Source of the DNA: Chryseobacterium rhizosphaerae
GTDB taxonomy: Bacteria > Bacteroidota > Bacteroidia > Flavobacteriales > Weeksellaceae
Direction: 5' to 3'
Assembly: GCF_003385455.1 (NCBI RefSeq)
Contig: NZ_QNUF01000017.1
Coordinates: 1-64,000 of the forward strand
DNA length: 64,000 nt
Shown: piece by piece, positions 17,805 through 27,514 of the stretch
How positions within the stretch are numbered: the stretch's first letter is position 1
Layout: every line of letters starts with the position of its first letter
Program-made: the position numbers and the translations under genes
The notes under the pieces: generated by a model
The model's input: only the letters and a program-made list of their open reading frames with translations
Told to the model about the DNA's origin: nothing
Databases searched by the model: none

Positions 17805-20800
17805 TTACCTTTTTATAATTTTCACAACAGCCTCAGAATTATTTATTCTTATTAAATATCCTCCCGGAACTAAAGAGGAAAGATCTGTTTGTTTATTTTC
17901 AAATTTTCCCGATTTCACAAGCCTTCCGGAAACATCAAATACTTCATAGGTATAGTCCTTATTTTCAGATTCTTTAAGGTAAAGAATATCTTTAAAAGGA
18001 TTGGGAAACACTGAAATATGCATGGTTTCCGTTTTAAGCTCTATAGTACTGAACCCCACGGGACTTCCTATACCATTCCTCAGCGCAGTGATTACAAATT
18101 TGGAAGCAGGTCCTTCTTCTTTTCCAAAAGCATTATATTTAATTCTTACACACCGGCAACCCATTCCAAAATACGGATCATTATTATCATGAAAGGCTAT
18201 CAGGCGATTGGCAGCAGAAGCCGCATCAAATAATACATTAACAGCTCTTCCCAGATAATTTGAAGCCAGTGCATCCGTCCATATTCCTGCATACTGAAAA
18301 TTCACCACATTAAAAGTTCCTTGTGGAGACTGATTACCTACAACATTTCTGAATGCCCGGGAACCTGAGTCAGGATAATTTCCAATGCTATACGCATTAT
18401 CTAAAAACTGATACCCGATTGTAGAAGTGGTAGATGGATTTCTCACACGAATTCCCTTATAGTCGGTCACAATACTATAGGAGGTCGCTATATTTTTATC
18501 CTTTTTATACCATGGAGTCTGTCCAAAATCCTGTCCGGAAACCAGCGCTACACTGGTAAGATCCGGAATTCTCCATCCTTCAGGACATGGATCGAAAGGA
18601 GATTTTCCTCCGCCTCTTCCCCATCTTTCCGGAGCAAGATTGGGCTCATTAGCAACCCAGTCTGTTCCATTGGTATAGTTGGGCGACGCACTGTTAAATG
18701 GTGAAAAAGTACTTGGTATCATAAAAGCCAAAGGGTTCTGCACTGAATAAGATATTATTTTATTCACTTTATCAACCGGTTTATCTATTCCCTGAATACC
18801 CGAAGCGGGAGCATATGTATCATAAGGAACTATATATCCTGCTGAAAGGTTATTATAGGTTGCAGCTGAAAGTGTAGTATATGAAATGCTGCCATTATCC
18901 TGAACCTTCCCTAAAAATACATTGAAAGAGGCTCGGTTATCCGCATATTGAAATGTAGGAAAAGGATCTTTCCTTCCCCATTGGTAATGCAATCCTGTAG
19001 ATGCTCTTATCTCTGAAAGCTCAGAAGCAGTAGGAGTTAACGGATTTTCAACATTGGGAAAAGCAGACAAAGCACCTATATTCCGGTCCAGAAATTCAGT
19101 CATCAGTACGATATCTGCTTTGTTTACATAATTTACATAATTCACGGCTTCTTTGACCGGCAGCTCTGTTGTATACGCGTAAGAAACCACAGGAGTATTC
19201 GTAATCCAGATATGCCAGCTCCAGTATACAGGGTTTGTAATGCTTCCGTTATGCAGTGTTATAACTGCATTTCCACTCTGGTTAGGCCGTATCTCTACTG
19301 ATATGCGTGAAAATCTGATATCCTGAAGTGTAGACGGAGATGGGTTGACCATGGAAACACTGCTAATGAGGTTGACATTGGTAGTCCAGAGAACATTGGC
19401 TTTCAGATTATTAAAACTTGAGGAAATCAATATATTGGGGTTATTCAGCACCTGACTCTGCACCGAGAAAGCTTTACTGACAGGAATTTCCACAGTATAG
19501 GGCTGTGTACTTTTTGTAGCCAGATAGGTATTAGGGTTATTGATTCCTTCTTTGTAATCTGGCACTGCAGCAGGTATATATTCCGTTGGAAAATCATAAT
19601 CATTGATCTTATACAACGGATCTTTTATACATCGGCATCCATTGGCATCTGAAGTATACATTCCGGACATGGGCATATAAAAATATCTTCCCCGGATATT
19701 GGGATAACCCGGATCGGGCACATCAGGTTGTCCTTTATCCGGAATCATCGTTAAGCCCCTGACACTAACTGAAGGAGAAGTATCAAAATGCCTGGTCATA
19801 GTAGCCGTCCATAATGCAGTATGATGCTGATCACTATATTGCCCTAAATGAGCATTCCTGATGAGTTGCCCGGTCCCCGGAAATACTCCCATATCATAAC
19901 CGTTAACACTTGAGAGATCAAATCCCAAGTTCGGGTAGATCTTAAAACCGGTCATAAACGCCGGAACACCTGCGTCTGTCGGTTTTATAATGTGGTATTT
20001 ATTGGCTTCGAAAGCATTTTTTCCTATATTGGTTTTAACTCCAAAAGGGGAAAAATCTACTCTGATATCATCTATATAAGAGGAAGATCCAAGATTGGCA
20101 ACAAGCATAGACGGAATACGCCAGCCATTCGGACAAGGGTCATATGGGGATTTATCTCTATATGGTTTGGCACTGCTGTCGTTATTATAGCCTTCCGCAA
20201 TTTTCCCTTGTGAATTATCAGACCAAAGATTAAGTTCCGAGAGCCTGTTATCAGGTAAATCAGAAGTTCGACCAAACCAATTTACAGGAAGATTGACGTC
20301 ATTATTGTAATAGGCCTGCCCGGAATTATCATTCTTATTAATATAGATCAGGCCCAAAGGATTTTTTACAGAAAGCCTGATGTTATTTGTCACCTCTGCT
20401 GCAGAAAGCAGTACTACTTTCGTAAGGTCATCAATACTTACCGCATTGGTGAAATTTTTTGCCGCTCTATGTCTTACCCGCCCTATAGATCCTGATGCTT
20501 CATAGAAATCATTCCCTCTTGTTACCAGGGGCGGAATAGGGTCTTTTCTTCCCCATTGATAAAGCAATCCATTGCTTCTGTTCCAATCCGATGCAGTAAT
20601 AGAACTGGTAAGAGCTCCCAGGTTTCTATCCATCCATTTCCACTCAAAATCAGGAATAAGCTCAACACTACCGTCTGATCTTAACCTTTGAAGGTTCTCA
20701 AAACTTTTATAAGATGAGCCATTGGAAGGATCATCGGTAACCCATACATGCCAGCTCCAGTAGATTTCTCCATTCACTCTGAAAGCAATAACTGCATTTC

Positions 20801-21251
20801 CTTTTTTAGTCTTATTAACGGGAACTTTTATTTTCGCATCCTGCCCTGATCCCGAAATTTCTAAAGCATAGGCCGCTCCTGATTTAATCAAACCATGCAC
20901 ATCTTCCCAAAGCACATCTGCTGTCACTGTCCCTCCAGGAATTCCGTTTCCTTTAATATAAGAATCACCTTCCCACATAGCATAAGCTTTTCTTACAGGA
21001 ATAAACAAACCGTCACTACTTTGAGCAGGATCAAAATAATAGCTGTTAGGCGCCTTTTTCCAGTCAGGAATAACAATCAAACCAGGATTATTCTGAGGCT
21101 TATTCAACGAATCCAACTCCCTCGAAGTCAAAACGTTTACGCTATATCCAATTGAAGAAAGATCCTTCATGGACATTATGTTACCTTTAAAACAGAGACC
21201 AATCGACACTAAGCAAAAAATTGCTGCTAATTTTTTTACTAAACGTTTCAT
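17805..21251 (-). CDS. Large secreted T9SS protein with duplicated FISUMP-like domains
   Basis: The 1148-residue protein has a signal peptide (to about residue 24) and a C-terminal T9SS sorting domain (about 1065-1148: ISVFPNPFKDILYL, YEVFDVSGRLVKSG, GGYLIRI). The middle is an internal duplication of about 450 residues. Each copy runs WSWHxWxT, then MDRNLGAL or LDRNIGAL, then YQWGRKDPxP, then SPxDPCPxGWRIP, then GCRCxxx. These are hallmarks of the Fibrobacter succinogenes major-domain (FISUMP) family. It is therefore a cell-surface or released protein; the ligand or enzyme activity is unknown. It has terminators on both sides and stands alone. Confidence 0.85.
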   Translation of the reverse strand: MKRLVKKLAAIFCLVSIGLCFKGNIMSMKDLSSIGYSVNVLTSRELDSLNKPQNNPGLIVIPDWKKAPNSYYFDPAQSSDGLFIPVRKAYAMWEGDSYIKGNGIPGGTVTADVLWEDVHGLIKSGAAYALEISGSGQDAKIKVPVNKTKKGNAVIAFRVNGEIYWSWHVWVTDDPSNGSSYKSFENLQRLRSDGSVELIPDFEWKWMDRNLGALTSSITASDWNRSNGLLYQWGRKDPIPPLVTRGNDFYEASGSIGRVRHRAAKNFTNAVSIDDLTKVVLLSAAEVTNNIRLSVKNPLGLIYINKNDNSGQAYYNNDVNLPVNWFGRTSDLPDNRLSELNLWSDNSQGKIAEGYNNDSSAKPYRDKSPYDPCPNGWRIPSMLVANLGSSSYIDDIRVDFSPFGVKTNIGKNAFEANKYHIIKPTDAGVPAFMTGFKIYPNLGFDLSSVNGYDMGVFPGTGQLIRNAHLGQYSDQHHTALWTATMTRHFDTSPSVSVRGLTMIPDKGQPDVPDPGYPNIRGRYFYMPMSGMYTSDANGCRCIKDPLYKINDYDFPTEYIPAAVPDYKEGINNPNTYLATKSTQPYTVEIPVSKAFSVQSQVLNNPNILISSSFNNLKANVLWTTNVNLISSVSMVNPSPSTLQDIRFSRISVEIRPNQSGNAVITLHNGSITNPVYWSWHIWITNTPVVSYAYTTELPVKEAVNYVNYVNKADIVLMTEFLDRNIGALSAFPNVENPLTPTASELSEIRASTGLHYQWGRKDPFPTFQYADNRASFNVFLGKVQDNGSISYTTLSAATYNNLSAGYIVPYDTYAPASGIQGIDKPVDKVNKIISYSVQNPLAFMIPSTFSPFNSASPNYTNGTDWVANEPNLAPERWGRGGGKSPFDPCPEGWRIPDLTSVALVSGQDFGQTPWYKKDKNIATSYSIVTDYKGIRVRNPSTTSTIGYQFLDNAYSIGNYPDSGSRAFRNVVGNQSPQGTFNVVNFQYAGIWTDALASNYLGRAVNVLFDAASAANRLIAFHDNNDPYFGMGCRCVRIKYNAFGKEEGPASKFVITALRNGIGSPVGFSTIELKTETMHISVFPNPFKDILYLKESENKDYTYEVFDVSGRLVKSGKFENKQTDLSSLVPGGYLIRINNSEAVVKIIKR

Positions 21252-21422
21252 ATTCTGGTTTTGTGTGTACTACAGAAATACAATTTTTAAGCCTACATCA
21301 AAAAAAACAGATTTAATTTAAAAATAAGCATATCATATTTTAATTAAAATAAAAATAATTAAAAATAAATCAATTACCGCTAAAAACTCACTATTCTTAT
21401 ATAACGAGATATTATTATATTG

Positions 21423-21456
21423 CAAAAAAGACAGCTCACTAAGAGCTGTCTTTTTC
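21423..21456 (-). terminator. Intrinsic terminator after the EpsG-like gene
   Basis: AAAAAGACAGCTC (21425-21437) pairs perfectly with GAGCTGTCTTTTT (21443-21455) over a 5-base loop, 21 bases past the stop at 21477 on the minus strand. Confidence 0.85.
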
Positions 21457-21476
21457 TTAAATTTTTTGAATATTTT

Positions 21477-22616
21477 CTAAGGAAGAATATGGTTCTTATA
21501 TAAATCTATGGAGAACCTTCCCGCTTTTATATTATTAAAGGATGCAAAAACAATAAAATTAAATACTACCAAAGCAATGATAAATGCATAGATCATATTT
21601 TTAACCCTGGCCGAGACCACATACATTGCATTAGGAATTATAATATATGAAAACCCGATAAATGCTCCCGCAAGACGGGACGAGAATATAGGATTGTTCC
21701 TGAAAATAAAGTAGAAGCAAATTCCTACCACGGCATAATTCCGGTGGTATTCGTAGTAAGGATACAGCTCTTTCATCTTGGTATCAAAAACAAAGAGGAA
21801 AAAGGTAAGAATTGCCATCATTGCTTCCGGAATACCAATACCCCCATTCAATCTTTGTACAGTCTCATCCATATATCCGTTAAACCCTTCTACCAATGTA
21901 CTTTCTTCCGTCATTCCATTTAAAAAATCTCCAAAGACCCTATAGATTTCAAAGGGCGACAGAAAGACGGAACCTATGATCATAATCAGCATAACGGTCT
22001 TGTTCAGAGGAACCCGGGCCAGCCAATACATGGGCAAAAACAGATAACATACACTATGAATTCCCGATCCTAAAAATATAAAGAACAGGTAATGCCACAG
22101 TTTTCTTTCTTTGATATAGCGTATTGCAAAATAGACGATAAAGGTACCCAGGTTTTGTCTTATCTGCCCACTTTCTCCGATGAAGAAGTTCGGAATAAAC
22201 ATAAAAAGGGTAAAGGTAAAGGGGTAAAAAGTATTGTCTTCTGTGTATTCTATCTTAAAGCTTATTGCAAAAATGGCTATAACAAGGGTGACAATATAAA
22301 AAGGGGCATTAAATACATTAAGCAATATCTTATTAATCAATGTATAGAGCCATTCTACATCCAGGGTATCCGGCCCCTTCAAATGGAGCATCTTCATAAA
22401 GATACTGTAATAGCTTTTCGTATCGGAATAAATATAAATACCCCGATAACTACCATAATCCGGCCCTACACTATCACGAAGCCCGGCAATGATGATCAGA
22501 TAGATACCCAGAAACCAAAACCATTTTTTATCTACTTTTTTACCATATACCTCCTGAACACTGAAGAACAGCATATATATAATTGCAATAATATAATATG
22601 GATGTAATAAACTCAT
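21477..22616 (-). CDS. EpsG family polysaccharide polymerase-like membrane protein
   Basis: The 379-residue protein has about ten membrane helices and the EpsG signature near the N terminus: GLRDSVGPDYGSYRGIY (about residues 45-62). Next come IEWLYTLIN-like DVEWLYTLINK and a long membrane region with SRLAGAFIGFSY. EpsG proteins act like Wzy polymerases or in exopolysaccharide export. Its ATG overlaps the stop of the partner gene upstream by 4 bases (ATGA), so the two are translationally coupled. It is separate from the Wzc/Wza block 11 kb away. Confidence 0.82.
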   Translation of the reverse strand: MSLLHPYYIIAIIYMLFFSVQEVYGKKVDKKWFWFLGIYLIIIAGLRDSVGPDYGSYRGIYIYSDTKSYYSIFMKMLHLKGPDTLDVEWLYTLINKILLNVFNAPFYIVTLVIAIFAISFKIEYTEDNTFYPFTFTLFMFIPNFFIGESGQIRQNLGTFIVYFAIRYIKERKLWHYLFFIFLGSGIHSVCYLFLPMYWLARVPLNKTVMLIMIIGSVFLSPFEIYRVFGDFLNGMTEESTLVEGFNGYMDETVQRLNGGIGIPEAMMAILTFFLFVFDTKMKELYPYYEYHRNYAVVGICFYFIFRNNPIFSSRLAGAFIGFSYIIIPNAMYVVSARVKNMIYAFIIALVVFNFIVFASFNNIKAGRFSIDLYKNHILP

Positions 22617-23623
22617 ACTAACTGAATCTCTGCTGTTTTTTTAAACTGGTGAAATGTTATGATAATCCCGGTCAGAATCAAAGGAAGAAAGAGTCTCACT
22701 TCCCAAAACAATCCGACTAAGGTAATCATAATAAGATAAGGCAGTGAAAAGAAAAGATATTTGCCAAATACAAACCTGTTTTCTCGAACGGTACAAAGCC
22801 TATATATAAAATAAAGAACGATGACTGCAAAAACCAATCCCGCCAGATTAAACGGACTTGAAAAGTTTCTGTCTATATAAAAACCTTCTACAAAGGTAGT
22901 TTCTTCTGTGGTAATAAATTTTCTTAATCCAAGATAGGGAACCAGAAAAGCAACAACCAATGGAATTATTATCCATACAAATTGGTAATTTTTTTCCTGA
23001 ACGTCTTTCACATTAAAGAAAACCGCCGCAAAAAAAGCAATATTAAGACATGCCGTTTCCCTTACAAAGGTGGAAATAATGATCAGGACGATTAAACTTC
23101 CATAATACCCCTTTTGCTGTGTATGCAGATATTTCAACGTAAGAAAAACACCTGATAAGTAACAAAATAAGGCAATAGTATCACAATTTGTAGGTGCATA
23201 TTGAGCGATAACAATGAAAAAAACTGAAAGTAAATGAATGACCCTTCTTTGATTAACATCAGAAAACAACGTTTTAAACTGAAGCATTTTATTAATAAGA
23301 ACCGAACAGAGGATAAAGAAAAAACTGTTCATCAGAAAAAGGCCATGATAAAATGGTGTTCCATTCTTAGACAGAAAATCTTTAAAGAAGGAAAAAGGCC
23401 CATTGATCAGATAATACATCACATCCGTCATCTGTACACTGAGATAATTAGGAATCACCCTATAAGCATATACAGAGGAAAATAAAAATTCCGGAGTTTT
23501 TTCTGATGTTTTCAACCTTGTATAGGAAGATTCAAATCCATAATAAGACATGGCAAACAGCAGAAGCGGAAGTACTATCACAAATAGAAATCCGTTTATT
23601 TTTTCATCATTTTTTTCCAACAT
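22613..23623 (-). CDS. Polytopic membrane protein of unknown function
   Basis: The 336-residue protein has about nine hydrophobic segments. Short charged loops include YAYRVIPNYLSVQM (about residues 51-64) and FVRETACLNIAFF (about 185). The layout resembles unassigned membrane proteins found next to EpsG or O-antigen polymerase genes, so a role in polysaccharide assembly or transport is likely but not shown. It overlaps the EpsG gene by 4 bases. I see no terminator or gene between it and the divergent pigment operon starting at 23819. Confidence 0.7.
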   Translation of the reverse strand: MLEKNDEKINGFLFVIVLPLLLFAMSYYGFESSYTRLKTSEKTPEFLFSSVYAYRVIPNYLSVQMTDVMYYLINGPFSFFKDFLSKNGTPFYHGLFLMNSFFFILCSVLINKMLQFKTLFSDVNQRRVIHLLSVFFIVIAQYAPTNCDTIALFCYLSGVFLTLKYLHTQQKGYYGSLIVLIIISTFVRETACLNIAFFAAVFFNVKDVQEKNYQFVWIIIPLVVAFLVPYLGLRKFITTEETTFVEGFYIDRNFSSPFNLAGLVFAVIVLYFIYRLCTVRENRFVFGKYLFFSLPYLIMITLVGLFWEVRLFLPLILTGIIITFHQFKKTAEIQLV

Positions 23624-23768
23624 ATCTAAAACAGATTCTTATTTTTTAATAATAATTGTGGTTTAAAATACATTTCATTAAAGGGGAACTTTTGCAAAAG
23701 TAGAATATTTTTTCATTCTGCCTAGAATATTTTATTGATTTTCAGACAAAACTTATCCCTCAATTATT

Positions 23769-23797
23769 TTGAACTAATACTTAAAAATTTAAATTTG
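23769..23797 (+). promoter_or_regulatory. Promoter of the first flexirubin operon
   Basis: TTG (23769-23771, in TTTTG) is followed after 18 bases by TAAATTTG (23790-23797), a full match to the Bacteroidota consensus. Transcription would start near 23804, about 15 bases before the MMPL gene start at 23819. Confidence 0.6.
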
Positions 23798-23818
23798 CAG
23801 ACTTGACTTTTAATTGTA

Positions 23819-26800
23819 ATGCATCGTTTTTTCATATTTTTATATTATCTGATTTCTAAAAACAAAACTATTGCTGTATTGAGTGCATTAGGAATCGCGG
23901 CTTTGTGTATTTTTTTCGCTTCAAAAATCAACTTTGAAGAAGACATCAATCAGATTATTCCTAAAAATGAAAAATCTGATCTTACGGCAAAAGTTCTTAA
24001 GCAACTTAACTTTTCAGATAAGATTATTGTTATTATAGAAAATAAATCCGGTGAAGACAGCTTTCAGCTTTCTGAAACAGCAGATACCTTTTTACAGAAA
24101 ATTGAACCTTTACAAAAATACATTGGTTCGGTTCAGGGCAAAGTAAATGACAATGAAATTTCGGAAACATTTGATTTTGTCAATCAGAACCTCCCTCTGT
24201 TTCTGAATGAGAATGATTATAAGGAAATAGGACAAAAACTTCAGAAAGACAGTATTGCCCGGCAGGTGGAGAACAATTATATATCATTGGTCTCTCCTAC
24301 AAGTCTTGTTACCAAAGAATTTATCAAAAAAGATCCTTTGGGACTTACTTTTTTGGGAATCAAAAAACTGAATGCCTTAAACATCAGTAAAGATTTCAAA
24401 CTTGAAGACAGCTATATCGTTACCAAAGATGGTAAGAACCTCTTACTGTTTATTGATCCCAGGAATAAAAGCAATGACACCAAAGGCAACGAAGCTTTTG
24501 TGAATCAACTTAATACGATAAGGGAAGCTATTAATAAACAGTTCAAAGGCAAAACTGAAATCAGTTATTTCGGATCTCCGGTCATTGCTGTGGCCAATGC
24601 CCAGCAAATCAAAAAAGATATTCAGAATACGGTCATCATTTCAATGACGGTACTTCTGGTCCTGCTGATTTATTATTTCAGAAATGTCTTTACCCCTATT
24701 ATTGTTTTTCTACCCACAGTATTTTCTGTGCTACTCGCTCTATTAATATTATATTTTATCAAGGATAAAATCTCAGCCATTTCATTAAGTGTAGGGGCTA
24801 TTCTTATTGGTATTACCATTGATTATGCCCTGCATATCCTCACTCATTATAAACACAATAATAATATTGAAGAGCTATATAAGGAGATTACACAACCCAT
24901 CATTCTTAGTAGTGCAACCACTGCCGTTTCTTTTTTATGTCTGGTTTTTGTACGCTCTGAAGCATTAAAAGATTTGGGGCTTTTTGCTGCCATCACCGTT
25001 ATTTTATCTTCCATCAGTGCATTGATCATCGTACCTCAGCTTTATAAGCCTAAAAAAGCATCGGAAAAACACAATACAAATTTTATAGACCGAATTGGTT
25101 CATATCCGTATGAAAAAAACAAACCCTTGATTATTGGTTGCTCTTTAATTATTCTGGCCTGTTTATTTGGCTTCAGACATGTAGGCTTCAATGAAGATAT
25201 CGGTGATTTGAATTATATCCCGAAAGAACTGAAAATAAGTGAAGCGAAACTTCAAAAGCTTTCTGATATCACTTCAAAGTCGATCTACACAATCTCATAC
25301 GGAAACTCCGAAGAAGAAGCATTGGCCAGAAATTCAAAGTTGAATCAATTCCTTGAAAAAGAGAAGAAAGAAGGGAAAATTTTAAGCTACAATTCAATTG
25401 GTAACATTGTCCTTTCTGAAAAAGATCAACAAAAGAAATTGGCCGAATGGGAACGTTTCTGGGATACTGATAAAAAGAACAACACCATTTCTGAACTGAT
25501 CAGCAATGGAAACAAATTTGGATTCAACAGTTCAGCTTTTGATAATTTCAATGAGGTTTTACATAAAAAATATTCGGTTTTAAGATTGAAAGACTATGAA
25601 AGTGTAAAAGCATTACAGATTTCAGAATTCTTAAGCAACGAAAACGGTTTTTACACCGTCTCAAATGTTGTAAAGGTAGACGAAAACAAAAGAGATGCTT
25701 TCATTAAAGATATTGAAAAGAAACACGATGCTCTCGCCATTGACCGTCAGCAAATGAACGAAAATTTTCTTGGTCTGTTAAAAAGGGACTTCAGTACTTT
25801 AATCAACTATTCTCTTTTAGCGATCGTTTTAACCATTATTGTTTTCTTCAGAAATTTTGAACTGACCGTTCTTACCATGTTTCCGATTGTTTTAACTGGA
25901 ATTGTTACTGCTGGAATCCTTTATTTTCTAGGTCTGGAACTCAATATATTCAGTACAGTGGTATGTACCCTGGTCTTCGGGGTAGGTGATGATTTTAGTA
26001 TCTTCCTCACACAGGCTATGCAAAAAGAGCATACTACAGGGAAAAATGAACTTCCAACTTACAGAACATCAATTATTCTGGCTGTGTTCACTACGATACT
26101 TTCTATTGGATCCCTGATTTTTGCCAAACATCCGGCATTACATTCTTTAGCATTGGTTGCTTTAATCGGGATGTTCTCTGTGATTATCATTACCTCCACG
26201 TTATATCCGTTCTGGTTCAGGCTCTTAATTACCAATAGAACCAAAAAGGGACTTTCTCCAATTACATTCAGATTATTCCTTAATTCATTTTTATCATTTT
26301 TATATTATGGATTGGGAGGACTGTTATTTTCAGCTTTCGGAAGTTTTTTCGTAAAAAATGCTAAGGGGAAAACCTTAGATATTATAAAACTGATCTTAGC
26401 CCGGTTTTTAACATCGGTACTTTATTCAAATCCTTTTGTCAGGAAAAAAGTCATCAGAAATACCTCTGAAGATTTCAGTAAACCGGCAGTGATCATTGCC
26501 AATCACACTTCTTTTTTAGATACCCTGGCTATTGCTATGGCTACTCACAAAATTATTTACCTGGTCAATGATTGGGTATATGAATCTCCTGTATTTGGAA
26601 AGCTGGTAAAAGCATTAGGTTTCTATCCCGTTTCCCAGGGTATTGAAAATGGAATGGAAAAACTGAAAGAAAAGGTTAATCAGGGGTATTCCCTTGTCGT
26701 TTTTCCTGAAGCAGAACGTTCTTATACCCATGATGTCAAAAGATTCCACAAAGGAGCTTTCTATCTTGCCGAGCAGTTTGGCTTAGATATCCTACCCCTT

Positions 26801-27472
26801 TATATTCACGGAAATTCTGAGGTACTACCGAAAGGAGATTTCATTATTTATGACGGAAGCATTACTGTAAAGGTAGGAAACAGAATTAGCAAAGACGATA
26901 CAAGCTTCGGAACTACCTATTCCGAAAGAACAAAAAAGATCAATGCTTACTTCAGGAACGAATTTGCCAAGCTTAGAGAAGAACTTGAAGATGAGAATTA
27001 TTTTAAAAAGAAATTACTCCTAAGCTACTTATATAAAGACACCGATGTAGTACAAGAGGTAAAAAAAGATTTCAACACCTATAAATCTGTTTATTTTGAA
27101 CTCAACAACCACATTTCTAAAGATGCCAACATTCTGCATATAGCAAATGATTTTGGGCAAAAAGATGCTTTACTGGTACTTTATCAGGCAAGCAGAAAAG
27201 TCTTCTCATTCATTAAAAACAAGGAAAAAAGAGAAGTTGCCGCCCAATCTTATCTGGTGAAAAACAGGAAGCTTCACTATATACAGGATCTTGCGGAAGT
27301 TAATAAAAAGATGGATGTACTGCTTATTTCTGATGAAGGATTTTCACTGAATAACATCCAGGTCCTTCCGGAGATTATCATTTTTGTTAATATAAATAAT
27401 ACCTCATTTAAAAACGAAAATTACACATTAAAATTCAGCTCTGACTCATTAAAAGTATTTAAAGCTGAATAA
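23819..27472 (+). CDS. MMPL/RND exporter fused to PlsC-type acyltransferase and a third C-terminal domain
   Basis: At 1217 residues this is a three-part fusion. Residues 1-850 are an MMPL/RND-like exporter: first helix about 15-33, two large periplasmic loops, and two helix bundles around 270-410 and 715-855. Residues 880-1085 are a PlsC acyltransferase with N895-HTSFLD-901 (HX4D, His896/Asp901) and FPEAERS (962-968). Residues about 1090-1217 (for example ILHIANDFGQKDALLVLY) look like a degenerate Rossmann or methyltransferase-like fold. In aryl-polyene clusters MMPL proteins export the pigment, so the fusion probably couples membrane transfer to acylation. It heads the operon. Confidence 0.88.
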   Translation: MHRFFIFLYYLISKNKTIAVLSALGIAALCIFFASKINFEEDINQIIPKNEKSDLTAKVLKQLNFSDKIIVIIENKSGEDSFQLSETADTFLQKIEPLQKYIGSVQGKVNDNEISETFDFVNQNLPLFLNENDYKEIGQKLQKDSIARQVENNYISLVSPTSLVTKEFIKKDPLGLTFLGIKKLNALNISKDFKLEDSYIVTKDGKNLLLFIDPRNKSNDTKGNEAFVNQLNTIREAINKQFKGKTEISYFGSPVIAVANAQQIKKDIQNTVIISMTVLLVLLIYYFRNVFTPIIVFLPTVFSVLLALLILYFIKDKISAISLSVGAILIGITIDYALHILTHYKHNNNIEELYKEITQPIILSSATTAVSFLCLVFVRSEALKDLGLFAAITVILSSISALIIVPQLYKPKKASEKHNTNFIDRIGSYPYEKNKPLIIGCSLIILACLFGFRHVGFNEDIGDLNYIPKELKISEAKLQKLSDITSKSIYTISYGNSEEEALARNSKLNQFLEKEKKEGKILSYNSIGNIVLSEKDQQKKLAEWERFWDTDKKNNTISELISNGNKFGFNSSAFDNFNEVLHKKYSVLRLKDYESVKALQISEFLSNENGFYTVSNVVKVDENKRDAFIKDIEKKHDALAIDRQQMNENFLGLLKRDFSTLINYSLLAIVLTIIVFFRNFELTVLTMFPIVLTGIVTAGILYFLGLELNIFSTVVCTLVFGVGDDFSIFLTQAMQKEHTTGKNELPTYRTSIILAVFTTILSIGSLIFAKHPALHSLALVALIGMFSVIIITSTLYPFWFRLLITNRTKKGLSPITFRLFLNSFLSFLYYGLGGLLFSAFGSFFVKNAKGKTLDIIKLILARFLTSVLYSNPFVRKKVIRNTSEDFSKPAVIIANHTSFLDTLAIAMATHKIIYLVNDWVYESPVFGKLVKALGFYPVSQGIENGMEKLKEKVNQGYSLVVFPEAERSYTHDVKRFHKGAFYLAEQFGLDILPLYIHGNSEVLPKGDFIIYDGSITVKVGNRISKDDTSFGTTYSERTKKINAYFRNEFAKLREELEDENYFKKKLLLSYLYKDTDVVQEVKKDFNTYKSVYFELNNHISKDANILHIANDFGQKDALLVLYQASRKVFSFIKNKEKREVAAQSYLVKNRKLHYIQDLAEVNKKMDVLLISDEGFSLNNIQVLPEIIIFVNINNTSFKNENYTLKFSSDSLKVFKAE

Positions 27473-27514
27473 TAAATATGAAAAACATATTTTTGTAAAC
27501 GTTAAAAAATAGTA

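Noticed and set aside
22092..22607. 171-codon plus-strand open frame
   Set aside because: It lies entirely antisense to the EpsG-like gene, whose protein shows clear family motifs; the antisense translation has no recognisable features.
23689..23703. Palindrome ACTTTTGCAAAAGT upstream of the EpsG-pair operon as an operator
   Set aside because: It contains a TACTTTTG-type box on the minus strand and its symmetry may follow from that motif alone; there is no second site and no -33 element, so neither promoter nor operator can be supported.
27488..27495. TATTTTTG box before darA as an internal promoter
   Set aside because: It matches the -7 consensus but has no TTG at -33, and the sequence is a short T-run that occurs often by chance; kept only as a remark under darA.
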